From Allorhodoferax sp032337135 (GTDB lineage: Bacteria > Pseudomonadota > Gammaproteobacteria > Burkholderiales > Burkholderiaceae_C), in contig NZ_JAVXZZ010000002.1 of NCBI RefSeq assembly GCF_032337135.1, forward strand, positions 124,001 to 188,000: DNA of 64,000 nucleotides, written 5' to 3'. The notes under the pieces were generated by a model. The model worked only from the letters and a program-made list of their open reading frames with translations. It had not been told where the DNA came from and made no database searches. The translations under genes and the position numbers were made by a program. Below, in pieces: positions 42,075 through 55,007 of the stretch. Numbering within the stretch: the first letter of the stretch is position 1; each line of letters opens with the position of its first letter.

Positions 42075-42971
42075 TCAGACCAGACCGCAGGACTTCAACA
42101 CCGGTCCCAAGGCCTGTTGACCCGCTGCAGTCAGTGGGGTGAGCGGCAGGCGCAGGGCGTCCTTGCAGTGGCCCATGCGGGCCACGGCCCACTTCACGGG
42201 GATGGGATTGGACTCCACGAACAGCGCCTTGTGCAGGGGCAGCAACTGCATCTGGATTTCCATGGCACGAGCGACGTTTCCGGCAATCGCCGCCATGCAC
42301 AGCTCGTGCATCAGCTTCGGTGCCACGTTGGCGGTCACGCTCACATTGCCATGGCCACCGCACAGCATCAGGGCCACGGCCGTCGGGTCGTCACCGGAGT
42401 AGATGGAGAAGGACTTGGGGGCTTCCTTGATCAGCCACTGGGCGCGCTCGATATTGCCGGTGGCTTCCTTGATGCCGACGATGCCGGGCACCTGCGCCAG
42501 GCGCAGCACGGTGTCGTGCGCCATGTCGGCGACGGAGCGGCCAGGCACGTTGTAGAGGATGACGGGCAGGTCGCCCGTGGCCTCGGCAATCGCCTTGAAG
42601 TGCTGGTACTGGCCTTCCTGGGTGGGCTTGTTGTAGTAGGGCACGACCTGTAGCTGGCAGTCGGCACCGACTTTCTTAGCAAACTGGGCCAGTTCAATGG
42701 CTTCTCGGGTCGAGTTGGCGCCGCAGCCCGCCATGATCGGCACGCGGCCAGCAGCCTGTTCCACGGCGACGCGGATGATCTCGCAGTGTTCTTCCACGCT
42801 CACCGTGGGCGATTCGCCCGTGGTGCCGACCACGCCGATGCAGTCAGTGCCTTCGGCAATGTGCCAGTCGATGAGCTTTCGCAGCGCGGGGTAGTCCACG
42901 GCTCCGTCATCGAGCATGGGGGTGACGAGGGCGACGATGCTGCCACGAATGGGGCGAAAGTTAGCGGTCAT
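42075..42971 (-). CDS. dapA: 4-hydroxy-tetrahydrodipicolinate synthase
   Basis: A 298-residue TIM-barrel aldolase condensing pyruvate with aspartate semialdehyde, the first committed step to lysine and meso-diaminopimelate. It has GVVGTTGESPTVS, the Tyr motif ILYNVPGRSVADM and the Schiff-base Lys in VGIKEATGNIERA. It lies just upstream of bamC. Confidence 0.96.
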   Translation of the reverse strand: MTANFRPIRGSIVALVTPMLDDGAVDYPALRKLIDWHIAEGTDCIGVVGTTGESPTVSVEEHCEIIRVAVEQAAGRVPIMAGCGANSTREAIELAQFAKKVGADCQLQVVPYYNKPTQEGQYQHFKAIAEATGDLPVILYNVPGRSVADMAHDTVLRLAQVPGIVGIKEATGNIERAQWLIKEAPKSFSIYSGDDPTAVALMLCGGHGNVSVTANVAPKLMHELCMAAIAGNVARAMEIQMQLLPLHKALFVESNPIPVKWAVARMGHCKDALRLPLTPLTAAGQQALGPVLKSCGLV

Positions 42972-43025
42972 ATCAGCGTGTTATCGGGAAAGGTGCATTC
43001 TACCCAGTACCCCAGGGGGCGGGAA

Positions 43026-43607
43026 CTACAGAAGGTAAACGGGAGGTAATGCTGGCGGTTGACCGTTCTGGACTTCGCGCACGGCGGCGATCCGCTGCAC
43101 GAAGCGCGCCGGTTGCTCCAGGGTGCCCTCTTCGAAGGCGACGATGCGCAATCCGGCGCAGACCTGCAGCAATTCGGCCCGTTGCAGCAGGAAGTCGGGG
43201 CGCGACGGGCGGCCCACGGTTTCGTTGCCGGTGGAAAAGGTTTCATACAGCAGCACACCACCGGGCGCCAGACTGGCCAGCAGGTGTCCCCAGAGTGGCC
43301 GCCAGAGGTAGTTGGTGACCACCACGGCATCGAATTCCTCGTGGACGCCCGCTGCCTTGGCAAGCGGCCACGGGCCCTGTTCGATATCCGCCTGAACCAG
43401 GCGGGCTGCCGGAACCTGGCCACTCGCAGCCTGGGTGTCAATGTCGATACCGGTGACCGCATGGCCGCGCGCGGCAAACCAGGCCAGATGCCGGCCGCCG
43501 CCGCAGGCCACGTCCAGCACCGTACCGCCGGAGCGCACCAGGTGCGACCAGCGCTGCACCCAACCGGAGGGCGGCGCCATGGCAGTGTGCGGGGCGGGCG
43601 TGGTCAT
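43026..43607 (-). CDS. Class I SAM-dependent methyltransferase
   Basis: A 193-residue Rossmann-fold methyltransferase. The SAM-binding motif is VLDVACGGGRHLAWFAARGH with the acidic residue in GIDIDTQ, and the post-motif strand VVVTNYLWRPL. The closest familiar type is the TehB/UbiG-like small methyltransferase. Substrate unknown. It starts 4 bases after a 37-codon ORF that itself follows the MFS gene, so the three are likely one transcript. Confidence 0.85.
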   Translation of the reverse strand: MTTPAPHTAMAPPSGWVQRWSHLVRSGGTVLDVACGGGRHLAWFAARGHAVTGIDIDTQAASGQVPAARLVQADIEQGPWPLAKAAGVHEEFDAVVVTNYLWRPLWGHLLASLAPGGVLLYETFSTGNETVGRPSRPDFLLQRAELLQVCAGLRIVAFEEGTLEQPARFVQRIAAVREVQNGQPPALPPVYLL

Positions 43608-43611
43608 GGGT

Positions 43612-43725
43612 TTAGAAGCAGGCCCAGATCTGGTTGGCCATCTGCACCATGAAGTCCGGCTGCAGGTACAGGGTCGATACCGCCAGCAGCACCAGCGTGA
43701 TCAGGGGCCAGACCAGACGTTGCAT
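43612..43725 (-). CDS. Putative 37-residue membrane peptide
   Basis: A short ORF between the MFS transporter and methyltransferase genes (5 and 4 bases apart). The product is one hydrophobic helix (WPLITLVLLAVSTLYL) followed by a conserved-looking end (PDFMVQMANQIWACF). An AAGG overlaps the MFS stop just upstream, so translation is probably coupled. Tight packing and a plausible membrane helix argue that it is a real small gene; no function is known. Confidence 0.6.
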   Translation of the reverse strand: MQRLVWPLITLVLLAVSTLYLQPDFMVQMANQIWACF

Positions 43726-43730
43726 GGCCT

Positions 43731-44945
43731 TCAATGTGCCGGCGCCGTGCGGGCGATGGCGCTTTCGCGAACCGGCAGGTTCACCAAGGCGGCAAAGACG
43801 CCCAGCGCGATGGCCATGTACCAGACCACGTCGTAGCTGCCGGTGCGGTCGTACAGGTAGCCGCCAAGCCAGACGCCCATGAACGAACCGATCTGGTGGC
43901 TGAAGAATACGAAGCCCCCCAGCATCGAGAGGTGCGCCACGCCAAAGATCTGGGCGATGACCGCATTGGTCGGCGGAATGGTTGAAAGCCACAGTACGCC
44001 CATTACCGCCGCGAAGAGGTACACGCTGGTGGGGCTGAGCGGCGCCAGCAGGAACAGGCTGATGGCGACCGCGCGGCCGAAGTAGATGAAGGCCAGAATG
44101 TGGCGTTTGGCCAGTTTCTGCCCCAAGGCACCCGCGGCATAGGTGCCGAAGACGTTGAACAGGCCGATCAGCGCCAGGGCATAGCTCGCTACCTGCGGCG
44201 ACAGGCCCTTGTCCTTGAGGTAAGAGGGCATGTGCACGCCGATGAACACCACCTGGAAGCCGCACACGAAGTAGCCGGCCATGAGCAGTTGGAAGCTGGG
44301 GTACTTGAAGGCTTCCTTGAGTGCCTGCCACACGCTTTGCTGGGCGTTGCTGCGTGCCAGCGACTGCGATGACTCCCGCAGACCCAGTGCCACGGGAATC
44401 ATCAGCAAGCAGGCGGCGGACAAGGCCACCAGCGCTTCCTGCCATCCCAGGGTGGAAATCAGAAAGCCTTCGGTCGGCACCATGAGGAACTGGCCGAAGG
44501 ACCCGGCGGCCGCGGCCACACCCATGGCCCACGAGCGCTTTTCCGCCGAGACGTTGCGGCCGATCACCCCATACACCACCGCGTAGGTGGTGCCTGCCTG
44601 TGCGGCGCCGATGAGCACGCCGGTTGTCAGGGCAAACAGCACCGGCGTGGTGCTGGTGGCCATGCCGCTCAGGCCCAGCGCGTACAGCACCGAGCCACCC
44701 ATGATGACCCGCGCGGCACCGAAGCGGTCGGCCAGCATGCCGGCAAAGATGCCGCAGAAACCCCAGGCCAGGTTCTGGATCGCGATGGCAAACGCAAAAT
44801 GCTCGCGCGTCCAGCCCTGGGCCTGGGTGATGGGTAGCAGCCACAGCCCAATGCCGTGGCGGATGCCCATGGAAAGCGTCACGATGATGGCACCGCAGGC
44901 CAGGACCTGGGTGGTGGAGAGGCTATGGGGGGTGGAGCGGTGCAT
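43731..44945 (-). CDS. MFS transporter (monocarboxylate/OFA type)
   Basis: A 404-residue, twelve-helix major facilitator. It starts QVLACGAIIVTLSMGIRHG, has the MFS loop motif GMLADRFGAARVIMGG between helices 2 and 3, and a long central loop at about 195-220. The pattern resembles the oxalate/formate and monocarboxylate branch. The substrate cannot be assigned. ATG 44945 is used; an extension to 45044 reads through the LexA-box region. Confidence 0.9.
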   Translation of the reverse strand: MHRSTPHSLSTTQVLACGAIIVTLSMGIRHGIGLWLLPITQAQGWTREHFAFAIAIQNLAWGFCGIFAGMLADRFGAARVIMGGSVLYALGLSGMATSTTPVLFALTTGVLIGAAQAGTTYAVVYGVIGRNVSAEKRSWAMGVAAAAGSFGQFLMVPTEGFLISTLGWQEALVALSAACLLMIPVALGLRESSQSLARSNAQQSVWQALKEAFKYPSFQLLMAGYFVCGFQVVFIGVHMPSYLKDKGLSPQVASYALALIGLFNVFGTYAAGALGQKLAKRHILAFIYFGRAVAISLFLLAPLSPTSVYLFAAVMGVLWLSTIPPTNAVIAQIFGVAHLSMLGGFVFFSHQIGSFMGVWLGGYLYDRTGSYDVVWYMAIALGVFAALVNLPVRESAIARTAPAH

Positions 44946-45008
44946 GCGGCAACTGTAGCGCGGATGCGGCAGTGCAGCACGCGGCTGGGATATTGGATCG
45001 AGGTTAGA

Positions 45009-45024
45009 CTGTATATTCATACAG
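45009..45024. promoter_or_regulatory. LexA (SOS) box upstream of parE
   Basis: CTGTATATTCATACAG matches the proteobacterial LexA consensus CTGT-N8-ACAG, with both arms intact and an A/T-rich centre. It lies 35 bases before the parE ATG and 64 bases before the divergent MFS ATG. A TACAAT -10-like sequence (45045-45050) follows on the plus side. Confidence 0.75.
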
Positions 45025-45058
45025 CTTCTTGATTTACAGGTCACTACAATCGCGCCCC

Positions 45059-47044
<1,986 letters not shown>

Positions 47045-47107
47045 TCGCTATTGTTTCAGTAGCTTCCTACGCAATGAATACGAGGGCTAGGGCCCGAATT
47101 GAACCCC
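47045..47107 (+). repeat. Interspersed repeat, copy R8 (between parE and parC)
   Basis: It begins at the base after the parE stop: TCGCTATTGTTTCAGTAGC, CCTACGCAATGAATAC, GAGGGCTAGGGCCC and GAATTGAACCCC. It fills almost the whole 67-base gap and ends 5 bases before the parC ATG, so it must also contain any parC ribosome site (none is obvious). Confidence 0.8.
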
Positions 47108-47111
47108 AAAC

Positions 47112-49532
<2,421 letters not shown>

Positions 49533-49537
49533 GCACC

Positions 49538-49822
49538 ATGACCACTCCACCCAACGACACGACCCTCAAGCTGAAATTGCCCGAGGGGGCGGTATTCGAA
49601 GACCTGAAACTGCGCCGCTGCGCGCAGGATGCCATCGACCTCGACATGGACCTGGTGGAGCGCATCTGCAAGCTCAACGGCTGGGACTTTGCCAAGGTGC
49701 AGGAAAACCCCGGTCCGGTGGTCAGCACCATCCTGAGCGTCTGGTACAAGCAGCACATTGCCGAGGGCGGCTCGCCCGACATGCTGATGGAAGCGCTCAA
49801 GCAGGCGCCGGTTCGGCATTGA
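49538..49822 (+). CDS. Conserved hypothetical protein (94 aa)
   Basis: A 94-residue acidic protein starting 5 bases after parC. It begins with a Thr/Pro-rich stretch, then LKLPEGAVFEDLKLRRC and a helical part (LDMDLVERICKLNGWDFAKV). No recognised domain. Operon position after parC and normal codon use support a real gene. Function unknown. Confidence 0.75.
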   Translation: MTTPPNDTTLKLKLPEGAVFEDLKLRRCAQDAIDLDMDLVERICKLNGWDFAKVQENPGPVVSTILSVWYKQHIAEGGSPDMLMEALKQAPVRH

Positions 49823-49823
49823 T

Positions 49824-49880
49824 GTTGCTACGTAATTTATAGCTGCTTGCGCAGTATTCACGAGGGCCAGGGCCCAAAAC
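49824..49880 (+). repeat. Interspersed repeat, copy R9 (after the 94-aa gene)
   Basis: The best-preserved copy: GTTGCTACGTAATTTATAGC, TGCTTGCGCAGTATTCACG, then AGGGCCAGGGCCCAAAA. It begins two bases after the stop codon of the upstream gene. Confidence 0.85.
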
Positions 49881-49895
49881 ACAGAAAGAAATGAC

Positions 49896-50234
49896 ATGAG
49901 CGCCTTGCCTCCATGCCCCCAGTGCAAATCCGCGTACACCTACGAAGACGGCACCATGCTGGTCTGCCCCGAGTGCGGCCATGAATGGAGCCGCGACGCG
50001 GCGCCCGAGCTTGACGCAGCGCGGGTGTGGAAGGACGCCAATGGCAACGTGCTGCAGGATGGTGACACCGTGGTGCTTGTCAAGGACCTCAAGGTCAAGG
50101 GCTCGTCCAGCGCCATCAAGGTCGGCACCAAGGTCAAGAACATCCGCCTCATCGACGGCGACCACGACATCGACTGCAAGATTGACGGCTTTGGCGCCAT
50201 GCAGCTCAAGACCGAGTTCGTGAAGAAGGTGTAG
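49896..50234 (+). CDS. yjdM: YjdM/PhnA-family zinc ribbon protein
   Basis: A 112-residue protein with an N-terminal zinc ribbon (CPQC...CPEC, residues 8-30) and a C-terminal SH3-like domain (WKDANGNVLQDGDTVVLVKD, then KVKNIRLIDGDHDIDCKIDG). The family is called alkylphosphonate uptake protein PhnA in older databases, but a role in phosphonate use is not supported; function is unclear. Confidence 0.93.
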   Translation: MSALPPCPQCKSAYTYEDGTMLVCPECGHEWSRDAAPELDAARVWKDANGNVLQDGDTVVLVKDLKVKGSSSAIKVGTKVKNIRLIDGDHDIDCKIDGFGAMQLKTEFVKKV

Positions 50235-50240
50235 TTGCTT

Positions 50241-50999
50241 CTAACGCGTTGCAAGCAGCGCCGCAGCGGCCTGCACGCGCAAGCCCAGCGGGGCGGAGGC
50301 GTCCTGCATCACCGCCTGCAGAAATGCGGCGGGTGTATCGGTCGGGTAGCCCTCGCGCGAAGGCTGGGGCGCGGCGAAGTGTGGTGCTGCGGGCGACGCG
50401 CCTGGTGTGGGTGCCAGAGGCACCGGCTGCAAAAGCTGCCAGGACTTGGCAAAGTCCTGCGGCTTCATGCCTTCCAATCGACCCAGCAAATGGGCCTGGG
50501 CTTCCAGCCCTGGGTCGCGGTCGAGCCAGGGCTCGTCTGCAAACACGGCGGCCAGGTCGGGCGCAATGAAGGCGGACCACTGGCCACTGCGCGGGTGCAA
50601 TGTGGGTGGCAGCGGAGGTGCCGGGTCGTCGTCTGCGGTAGCCTTGCCAGGCCAGCAATGCAGGCGCGCCGGTGGCACCGCACCCAGATACCTGCGGCAG
50701 AGTGCCTGCAACCAGTCGGTCACCTCAGCGGCGGGCAGCGGCTGTTGCCAGGCGAACCACAGCTGGTAGCCGTCGGCACCGTTGATGGCGATGGCCGGGG
50801 CCGGCAGGTCCAAGTCGGTCTGCACGCCACGCCATACCGCGCCGAGCAGGCTCCAGTCGGCCGGACGGGCAAGCTCCAGCACGGCACAACGCACATGGCC
50901 GTCCGCCCCGAGCAGCGGCGAGCGCGTGGCGTCATGCAGCAGCGCGTGCTGCGGGTCGGCGAAATACAGGCGTACGAGTTCGGTATGCAGGGGGTTCAT
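50241..50999 (-). CDS. Conserved hypothetical protein (252 aa)
   Basis: A 252-residue soluble protein with no recognised motif. The first 180 residues look folded (GADGYQLWFAWQQPLPAAEV, RYLGAVPPARLHCWPG, SGQWSAFIAPDLAAVF), and the last 70 are Pro/Ala-rich with a short helical end. Start ATG 50999 begins MNPLHTELVRLYF. It ends 7 bases from the convergent yjdM stop. Function unknown. Confidence 0.75.
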   Translation of the reverse strand: MNPLHTELVRLYFADPQHALLHDATRSPLLGADGHVRCAVLELARPADWSLLGAVWRGVQTDLDLPAPAIAINGADGYQLWFAWQQPLPAAEVTDWLQALCRRYLGAVPPARLHCWPGKATADDDPAPPLPPTLHPRSGQWSAFIAPDLAAVFADEPWLDRDPGLEAQAHLLGRLEGMKPQDFAKSWQLLQPVPLAPTPGASPAAPHFAAPQPSREGYPTDTPAAFLQAVMQDASAPLGLRVQAAAALLATR

Positions 51000-51051
51000 G
51001 GTCCAGCTCACGGTGTGACCTGCCATTGTCCGACGGATTGGGCGGGGCGTC

Positions 51052-51855
51052 TCAGGCCAGAGACAGCGCCCGCAAGGTCTGGCTACCCCTCCAGCGGGCA
51101 CCTGCAGCCAATACCACCGGTCGCAACTGCGCCGCTTCCACACATACGAAATGGCGGTACCCGTCGGGCGGCAGGTCACCCAGGCCATGGCCAGCACCCG
51201 GATTCCACACGACCGCATCCGCAAATCCCTCCTGGGCGATGCGCAAGGTGTGCTGTGGCGTCACCAATTGCATGGGCTGGGTCTGGTCGAATTGCAAGTG
51301 GTCGATCGGCTCCGCGAAGTGCTGGGCCTGTCCGTCTGTCCGCAAACCGTGCAACAGCGTGCTCGCCGCATCGGCGGTGGCCAGGTAGGTGTGCAGTGCG
51401 GCACAGAAGGGCAGTGGGCTGGTGCCGGTGTTTTTCACGTCGAGTTCCAGCTGCAGCGCTTGGTCCAGCAGTTGCACATGCAGTTGCACGCGACAGTCAT
51501 GCGGCCACTCTGCATGGTCTGCTTGCGTGTGGTGCCAGACCAGCGTGATGCGGTCGTTTTGGCGGCCGTCGCTGGGCTCCAGTTGCCAGTGCTTCGTGCG
51601 TACGAAGCCGTGGCGCTGCAAGGGGCCCTGGGCGGCAAACTGCGGAAACACCACCGGAATGCCACCGCGTACGGCGGCGCTGCCGTCGAGGCGGCTCTGT
51701 GGGCTCAGGTACAGCAGCTCGCGGCCGTGGGCGTCGCACCAGGAAACCACCTGGCCGCCGTACAGCAATGCCGTGCAGTGGGCACCGTCGCGTCCGTGCA
51801 GGCGCACGGACGCAGCGCCTTGCAGGGTGCAGTGTTCGATGGGGGAATGTGCCAT
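51052..51855 (-). CDS. Aldose-1-epimerase-family protein (YeaD-like glucose-6-phosphate epimerase)
   Basis: A 267-residue galactose-mutarotase-fold protein. Features of the D-hexose-6-phosphate mutarotase group are GGQVVSWCDAHGRELLYLSP, RGGIPVVFPQFA, HGFVRTKHW and the acidic residue in DAVVWNPGAG. It is expected to convert alpha and beta anomers of glucose-6-phosphate or a related sugar phosphate. It lies next to, but is separated by 55 bases from, the amino-sugar operon. Confidence 0.87.
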   Translation of the reverse strand: MAHSPIEHCTLQGAASVRLHGRDGAHCTALLYGGQVVSWCDAHGRELLYLSPQSRLDGSAAVRGGIPVVFPQFAAQGPLQRHGFVRTKHWQLEPSDGRQNDRITLVWHHTQADHAEWPHDCRVQLHVQLLDQALQLELDVKNTGTSPLPFCAALHTYLATADAASTLLHGLRTDGQAQHFAEPIDHLQFDQTQPMQLVTPQHTLRIAQEGFADAVVWNPGAGHGLGDLPPDGYRHFVCVEAAQLRPVVLAAGARWRGSQTLRALSLA

Positions 51856-51910
51856 GCCGCGATCTTAGGCCGCCGCCGTGTCTATCGTGGCCGAAGCTTG
51901 GTGGAGAAAG

Positions 51911-52933
51911 TCAGCGCGTGGCGGTGACCTTGGAGAGGTGGCGAGGCCGGTCAGGGTCCAGACCCCGGGCCCGGGCCACGGCTTCGGCCAGCAGGTAGAA
52001 ACTCTGGATCGCGGTGATCGCGTCCAGGTCCTCGTGGTCGGTGGTACTCAGGGTGAGGTCGCGCTCGGCCACATCGTCGGGTGCGGCCAGCAGTACCTGG
52101 GCACCCCGGGTGCGCATTTCGGCGGCCAGTGCCACCAGGCTGGCTTGTGCAGGACCGCGCAGCGCGAACACCAGCATCGGGTAGCGCTCATCCACCAGGG
52201 CCATGGGGCCGTGCTTGACTTCGGCGCCGCTGAAGGCCTCGGCCTGGATGGTGCAGGTTTCCTTAAACTTCAGCGCCGCTTCCTGCGCCAGCGCCAGGCC
52301 AGGGCCGCGGCCAATGACCATCAGCCGCTCGGCAGGGCGCAGTAGGGGCACGGCCGCGCTCCAGTCCTGGGTGCAGGCCGCACGCAGGGCGTCGGGCAGC
52401 GTGGTCAGGGCCTGCAGCAAGTCGCGCTGTTGGCCCCAGTGGGCGGCCAGGCGCGCCCCGGCCACCAGCGCGCAGATGAAGCTCTTGGTGGCGGCGACGC
52501 TCTTCTCCGGGCCCGCCCACAGTGGCAGGGTCCAGTCCACGGCGTCCGCCAAGGGTGATTGCGCGTCGTTCACCAGCGCCACGGTCGTGGCCTGGGCGTT
52601 GCGAAACTCGCGCATCGACTCCACCAGGTCCGGGCTGCGGCCTGACTGGGAAATGGACACCGCCAGCAGCCGCGCCTGGGCCATGGGCGCACGGTACAGC
52701 GTCAGCAGCGACATCGGCAACGAGGTCACCAACTGCCCGGTGCGCGACATCACCAGGTAGGCGAAGTAGGCCGCTGCATGGTCAGAGCTGCCTCGCGCAA
52801 TCGTCACGGTGCCTTGCGGGGCATGGGAGCGCAGGGCAGCACCCAGAGCGGCATAGCGTTCTTCGTCGTGGGCGAGCTGCTGCGCCACACAGTGCGCAGC
52901 AGCTCGCGCTTCTTCCAGCATCAAGGTAGACAA
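51911..52933 (-). CDS. SIS-domain glucosamine-6-phosphate deaminase-like protein
   Basis: A 340-residue protein with two SIS domains like the isomerase half of GlmS but without the glutaminase half, as in the NagB-II/AgaS deaminases. Motifs are RGSSDHAAAYFAYLV, SISQSGRSPDLV, GPEKSVAATKSF, IGRGPGLALAQEAALKFKE and EVKHGPMALV. A TTG at 52933, with AAGGA 7 bases upstream, gives MSTLMLEEA; an ATG at 52921 is the alternative. It is the last gene of the amino-sugar transport operon and would convert GlcN-6-P to fructose-6-P and ammonia. Confidence 0.88.
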   Translation of the reverse strand: MSTLMLEEARAAAHCVAQQLAHDEERYAALGAALRSHAPQGTVTIARGSSDHAAAYFAYLVMSRTGQLVTSLPMSLLTLYRAPMAQARLLAVSISQSGRSPDLVESMREFRNAQATTVALVNDAQSPLADAVDWTLPLWAGPEKSVAATKSFICALVAGARLAAHWGQQRDLLQALTTLPDALRAACTQDWSAAVPLLRPAERLMVIGRGPGLALAQEAALKFKETCTIQAEAFSGAEVKHGPMALVDERYPMLVFALRGPAQASLVALAAEMRTRGAQVLLAAPDDVAERDLTLSTTDHEDLDAITAIQSFYLLAEAVARARGLDPDRPRHLSKVTATR

Positions 52934-52952
52934 ATCGGAATCCTTTGGATAG

Positions 52953-53858
52953 TCAGGGGGTGAAACACAGGGCCAGGCCACCGTCCATGGCATCGCCTGC
53001 GGGCGTGACCACCCGGGCGGCCAGCGGGGCCGGCAGACGCGACGCCAAACGCTGCGCGATGCTTCCGCCCAGGGCCAAGGGGAGGGCCTGGTCCGGATCG
53101 AGCGCATGGGCCAGTTGTTGCAGGCTGAGTACTGCCTCTTGCAGCAGCGCGTGCGCCAGTGGGTCGTCGCCTTCGTGTTCGAACACCAGCGGCGCCAGGC
53201 TGGCGTACGCGTGTTGGTTGGCCTGGGTACACCAAGCCAGCAAGGCGTCAGGGGTGGCGCCGAGGCGGGCGAAGAGGGCGCGGGTGAGGGGGCTGTGGGG
53301 GCTGCGTCCATCCACGGCCCATTGGGTGCGGGCCATGGCGCGCAACCCCAACCACGCACCACTGCCCTCGTCGCCGCTGGGAAAGCCCCAGCCGCCCACG
53401 GTACGGTGGTGGCCCCGCGCATCGCAAGCCACGCCAATGGACCCAGTGCCCAGAATCACCAAGGCACCGGGGCGCCCACCGTGGGCCCCGACCAGGGCGG
53501 TGGTGGCGTCCGACTCCACCACCAGACGGGCATAGCCGGGGTCGGCTTCCAGAAACTGGGTGCGCCACGGTGCCACATTGGCCCCGGCCAAGCCGATGCC
53601 GAGCGCGGTGTTTTCGGGCGTTGGGGGCTGCCAGCCGGGCTGCAGACGCCCCTGGGTGGCCTGCACGATGGCTTGCCCGATGTGCAGCCAGGCCTGGGCC
53701 ACGCCCTGCACTAGCCCGGAAGCGCCGGCACGCCCTTCACCCACCGTTTCGCCGCTGCGGTGCAGGACGCGGGCGCGGGTGCTGGTGCCGCCGCCATCGA
53801 CCCCTACGGCGTAGTGCACGCGGGGTGGCAGCGCAGCGAAGTTGAAGCGGAGGTTCAT
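52953..53858 (-). CDS. BadF/BcrA-type ATPase, probable N-acetylglucosamine kinase
   Basis: A 301-residue sugar-kinase-fold protein of the BadF/BadG/BcrA/BcrD ATPase group, which includes the mammalian-type GlcNAc kinase. Phosphate-binding loop 1 is VGVDGGGTSTRARV; loop 2 is VILGTGSIGVACD, and GGWGFPSGDEGSGAWLGLRA is typical of GlcNAc kinases. ATG 53858 overlaps the ATPase stop by 4 bases. It would make GlcNAc-6-P for NagA. Confidence 0.87.
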   Translation of the reverse strand: MNLRFNFAALPPRVHYAVGVDGGGTSTRARVLHRSGETVGEGRAGASGLVQGVAQAWLHIGQAIVQATQGRLQPGWQPPTPENTALGIGLAGANVAPWRTQFLEADPGYARLVVESDATTALVGAHGGRPGALVILGTGSIGVACDARGHHRTVGGWGFPSGDEGSGAWLGLRAMARTQWAVDGRSPHSPLTRALFARLGATPDALLAWCTQANQHAYASLAPLVFEHEGDDPLAHALLQEAVLSLQQLAHALDPDQALPLALGGSIAQRLASRLPAPLAARVVTPAGDAMDGGLALCFTP

Positions 53859-54997
53859 CGTGCGTGGGCGCTGCGCATGTTGCCGGGGTTCAGGCGTCGG
53901 CAGGCCTGTCCGTCGGCCTTGAACAGGTACAGCGCCGACGGTGCCGCGCGCACGATCACCGAGTCGCCCAGATGCACTTCGGCATTGCCGTCGCCACGCA
54001 CGATCAGCTCCTGCCCGTCGTCCATCTTGAGGTACAGCAGGTTCGACTCGCCCAGGTGCTCCACTAGCGTGATCTCGGCGTCCAGCGCGGTGTCGTCGGC
54101 ACCCGGTGCAACCCCGGCAGCCAGCACTTCGCAGTGTTCTGGGCGCAGTCCGATCTCCACCGTTTCACCGGGCTGCAGGGTGCTGGAGTCCACCGTGGCG
54201 AGCACGGTACTGCCATTGCCCAGAAGAAGTCGGGCGCCGCCATCCAGTACGTCCACCACACGGGCGGGCAGCAGGTTGATGGTGGGCGAGCCGATGAAGG
54301 TGGCGACGAAGCGGTTGGCCGGTTGCTGGTACAGCGTGAGCGGTGTGCCAGCCTGCTGCACATGGCCTTCATTGAGCACCACGATCTTGTCGCCCAGGGT
54401 CATGGCCTCCACCTGGTCGTGGGTCACATAGACCATGGTCGCGCCCAGTTCGCGGTGCAGGCGGGCCAGCTCGATGCGGGTCTTGGCGCGAAGCGCAGCG
54501 TCCAGGTTGGACAGGGGCTCGTCGAACAGGAACAGGCGCGGCTCGCGCACGATGGCGCGGCCGATAGCCACGCGTTGGCGTTGCCCGCCCGAGAGTTCGC
54601 GTGGCAGCCGCTCCAGCAGGTGGTCGATGTGCAGCGCTTTGGCAGCGTCGCGCACACGCTTGTCGATATCGGCCTTGCTGGCACCGTAGATGTTCAATCC
54701 AAAGGCCATGTTGCGGTACACCGTCATGTGCGGGTAGAGGGCGTAGCTCTGGAACACCATGGCGATGCCGCGTTCGGCCGGCGGCAGGTCATTGACCAGG
54801 TCGTTGCCAATGTGCAGCTCGCCACTGCTGATGTCTTCGAGCCCGCACAGTACGCGTAAGAGCGTGGACTTGCCGCAGCCGCTGGGGCCGACCAGCACGA
54901 CCAGTTCGCCGTGCTCGATGTCGAGGTTGATGTTGTGCAATACCGGCGGGTTGTTGCCGTAGCGCTTGCTGATGTTCTGGAGGGAAACGCTTGCCAT
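53855..54997 (-). CDS. Carbohydrate ABC transporter ATP-binding protein (UgpC/MalK type)
   Basis: A 380-residue ATPase of the MalK/UgpC/MsmK group. Walker A is GPSGCGKSTLLRVL, signature RELSGGQRQRVAIGRA, Walker B RLFLFDEPLSNLD, H-loop VYVTHDQVEAM. A C-terminal OB-fold regulatory domain (about 245-365) is present. In some systems one MsmK-like ATPase serves several transporters; here it is part of the operon. Overlaps the kinase start by 4 bases. Confidence 0.93.
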   Translation of the reverse strand: MASVSLQNISKRYGNNPPVLHNINLDIEHGELVVLVGPSGCGKSTLLRVLCGLEDISSGELHIGNDLVNDLPPAERGIAMVFQSYALYPHMTVYRNMAFGLNIYGASKADIDKRVRDAAKALHIDHLLERLPRELSGGQRQRVAIGRAIVREPRLFLFDEPLSNLDAALRAKTRIELARLHRELGATMVYVTHDQVEAMTLGDKIVVLNEGHVQQAGTPLTLYQQPANRFVATFIGSPTINLLPARVVDVLDGGARLLLGNGSTVLATVDSSTLQPGETVEIGLRPEHCEVLAAGVAPGADDTALDAEITLVEHLGESNLLYLKMDDGQELIVRGDGNAEVHLGDSVIVRAAPSALYLFKADGQACRRLNPGNMRSAHAR

Positions 54998-55007
54998 GGG
55001 AGGGGCC

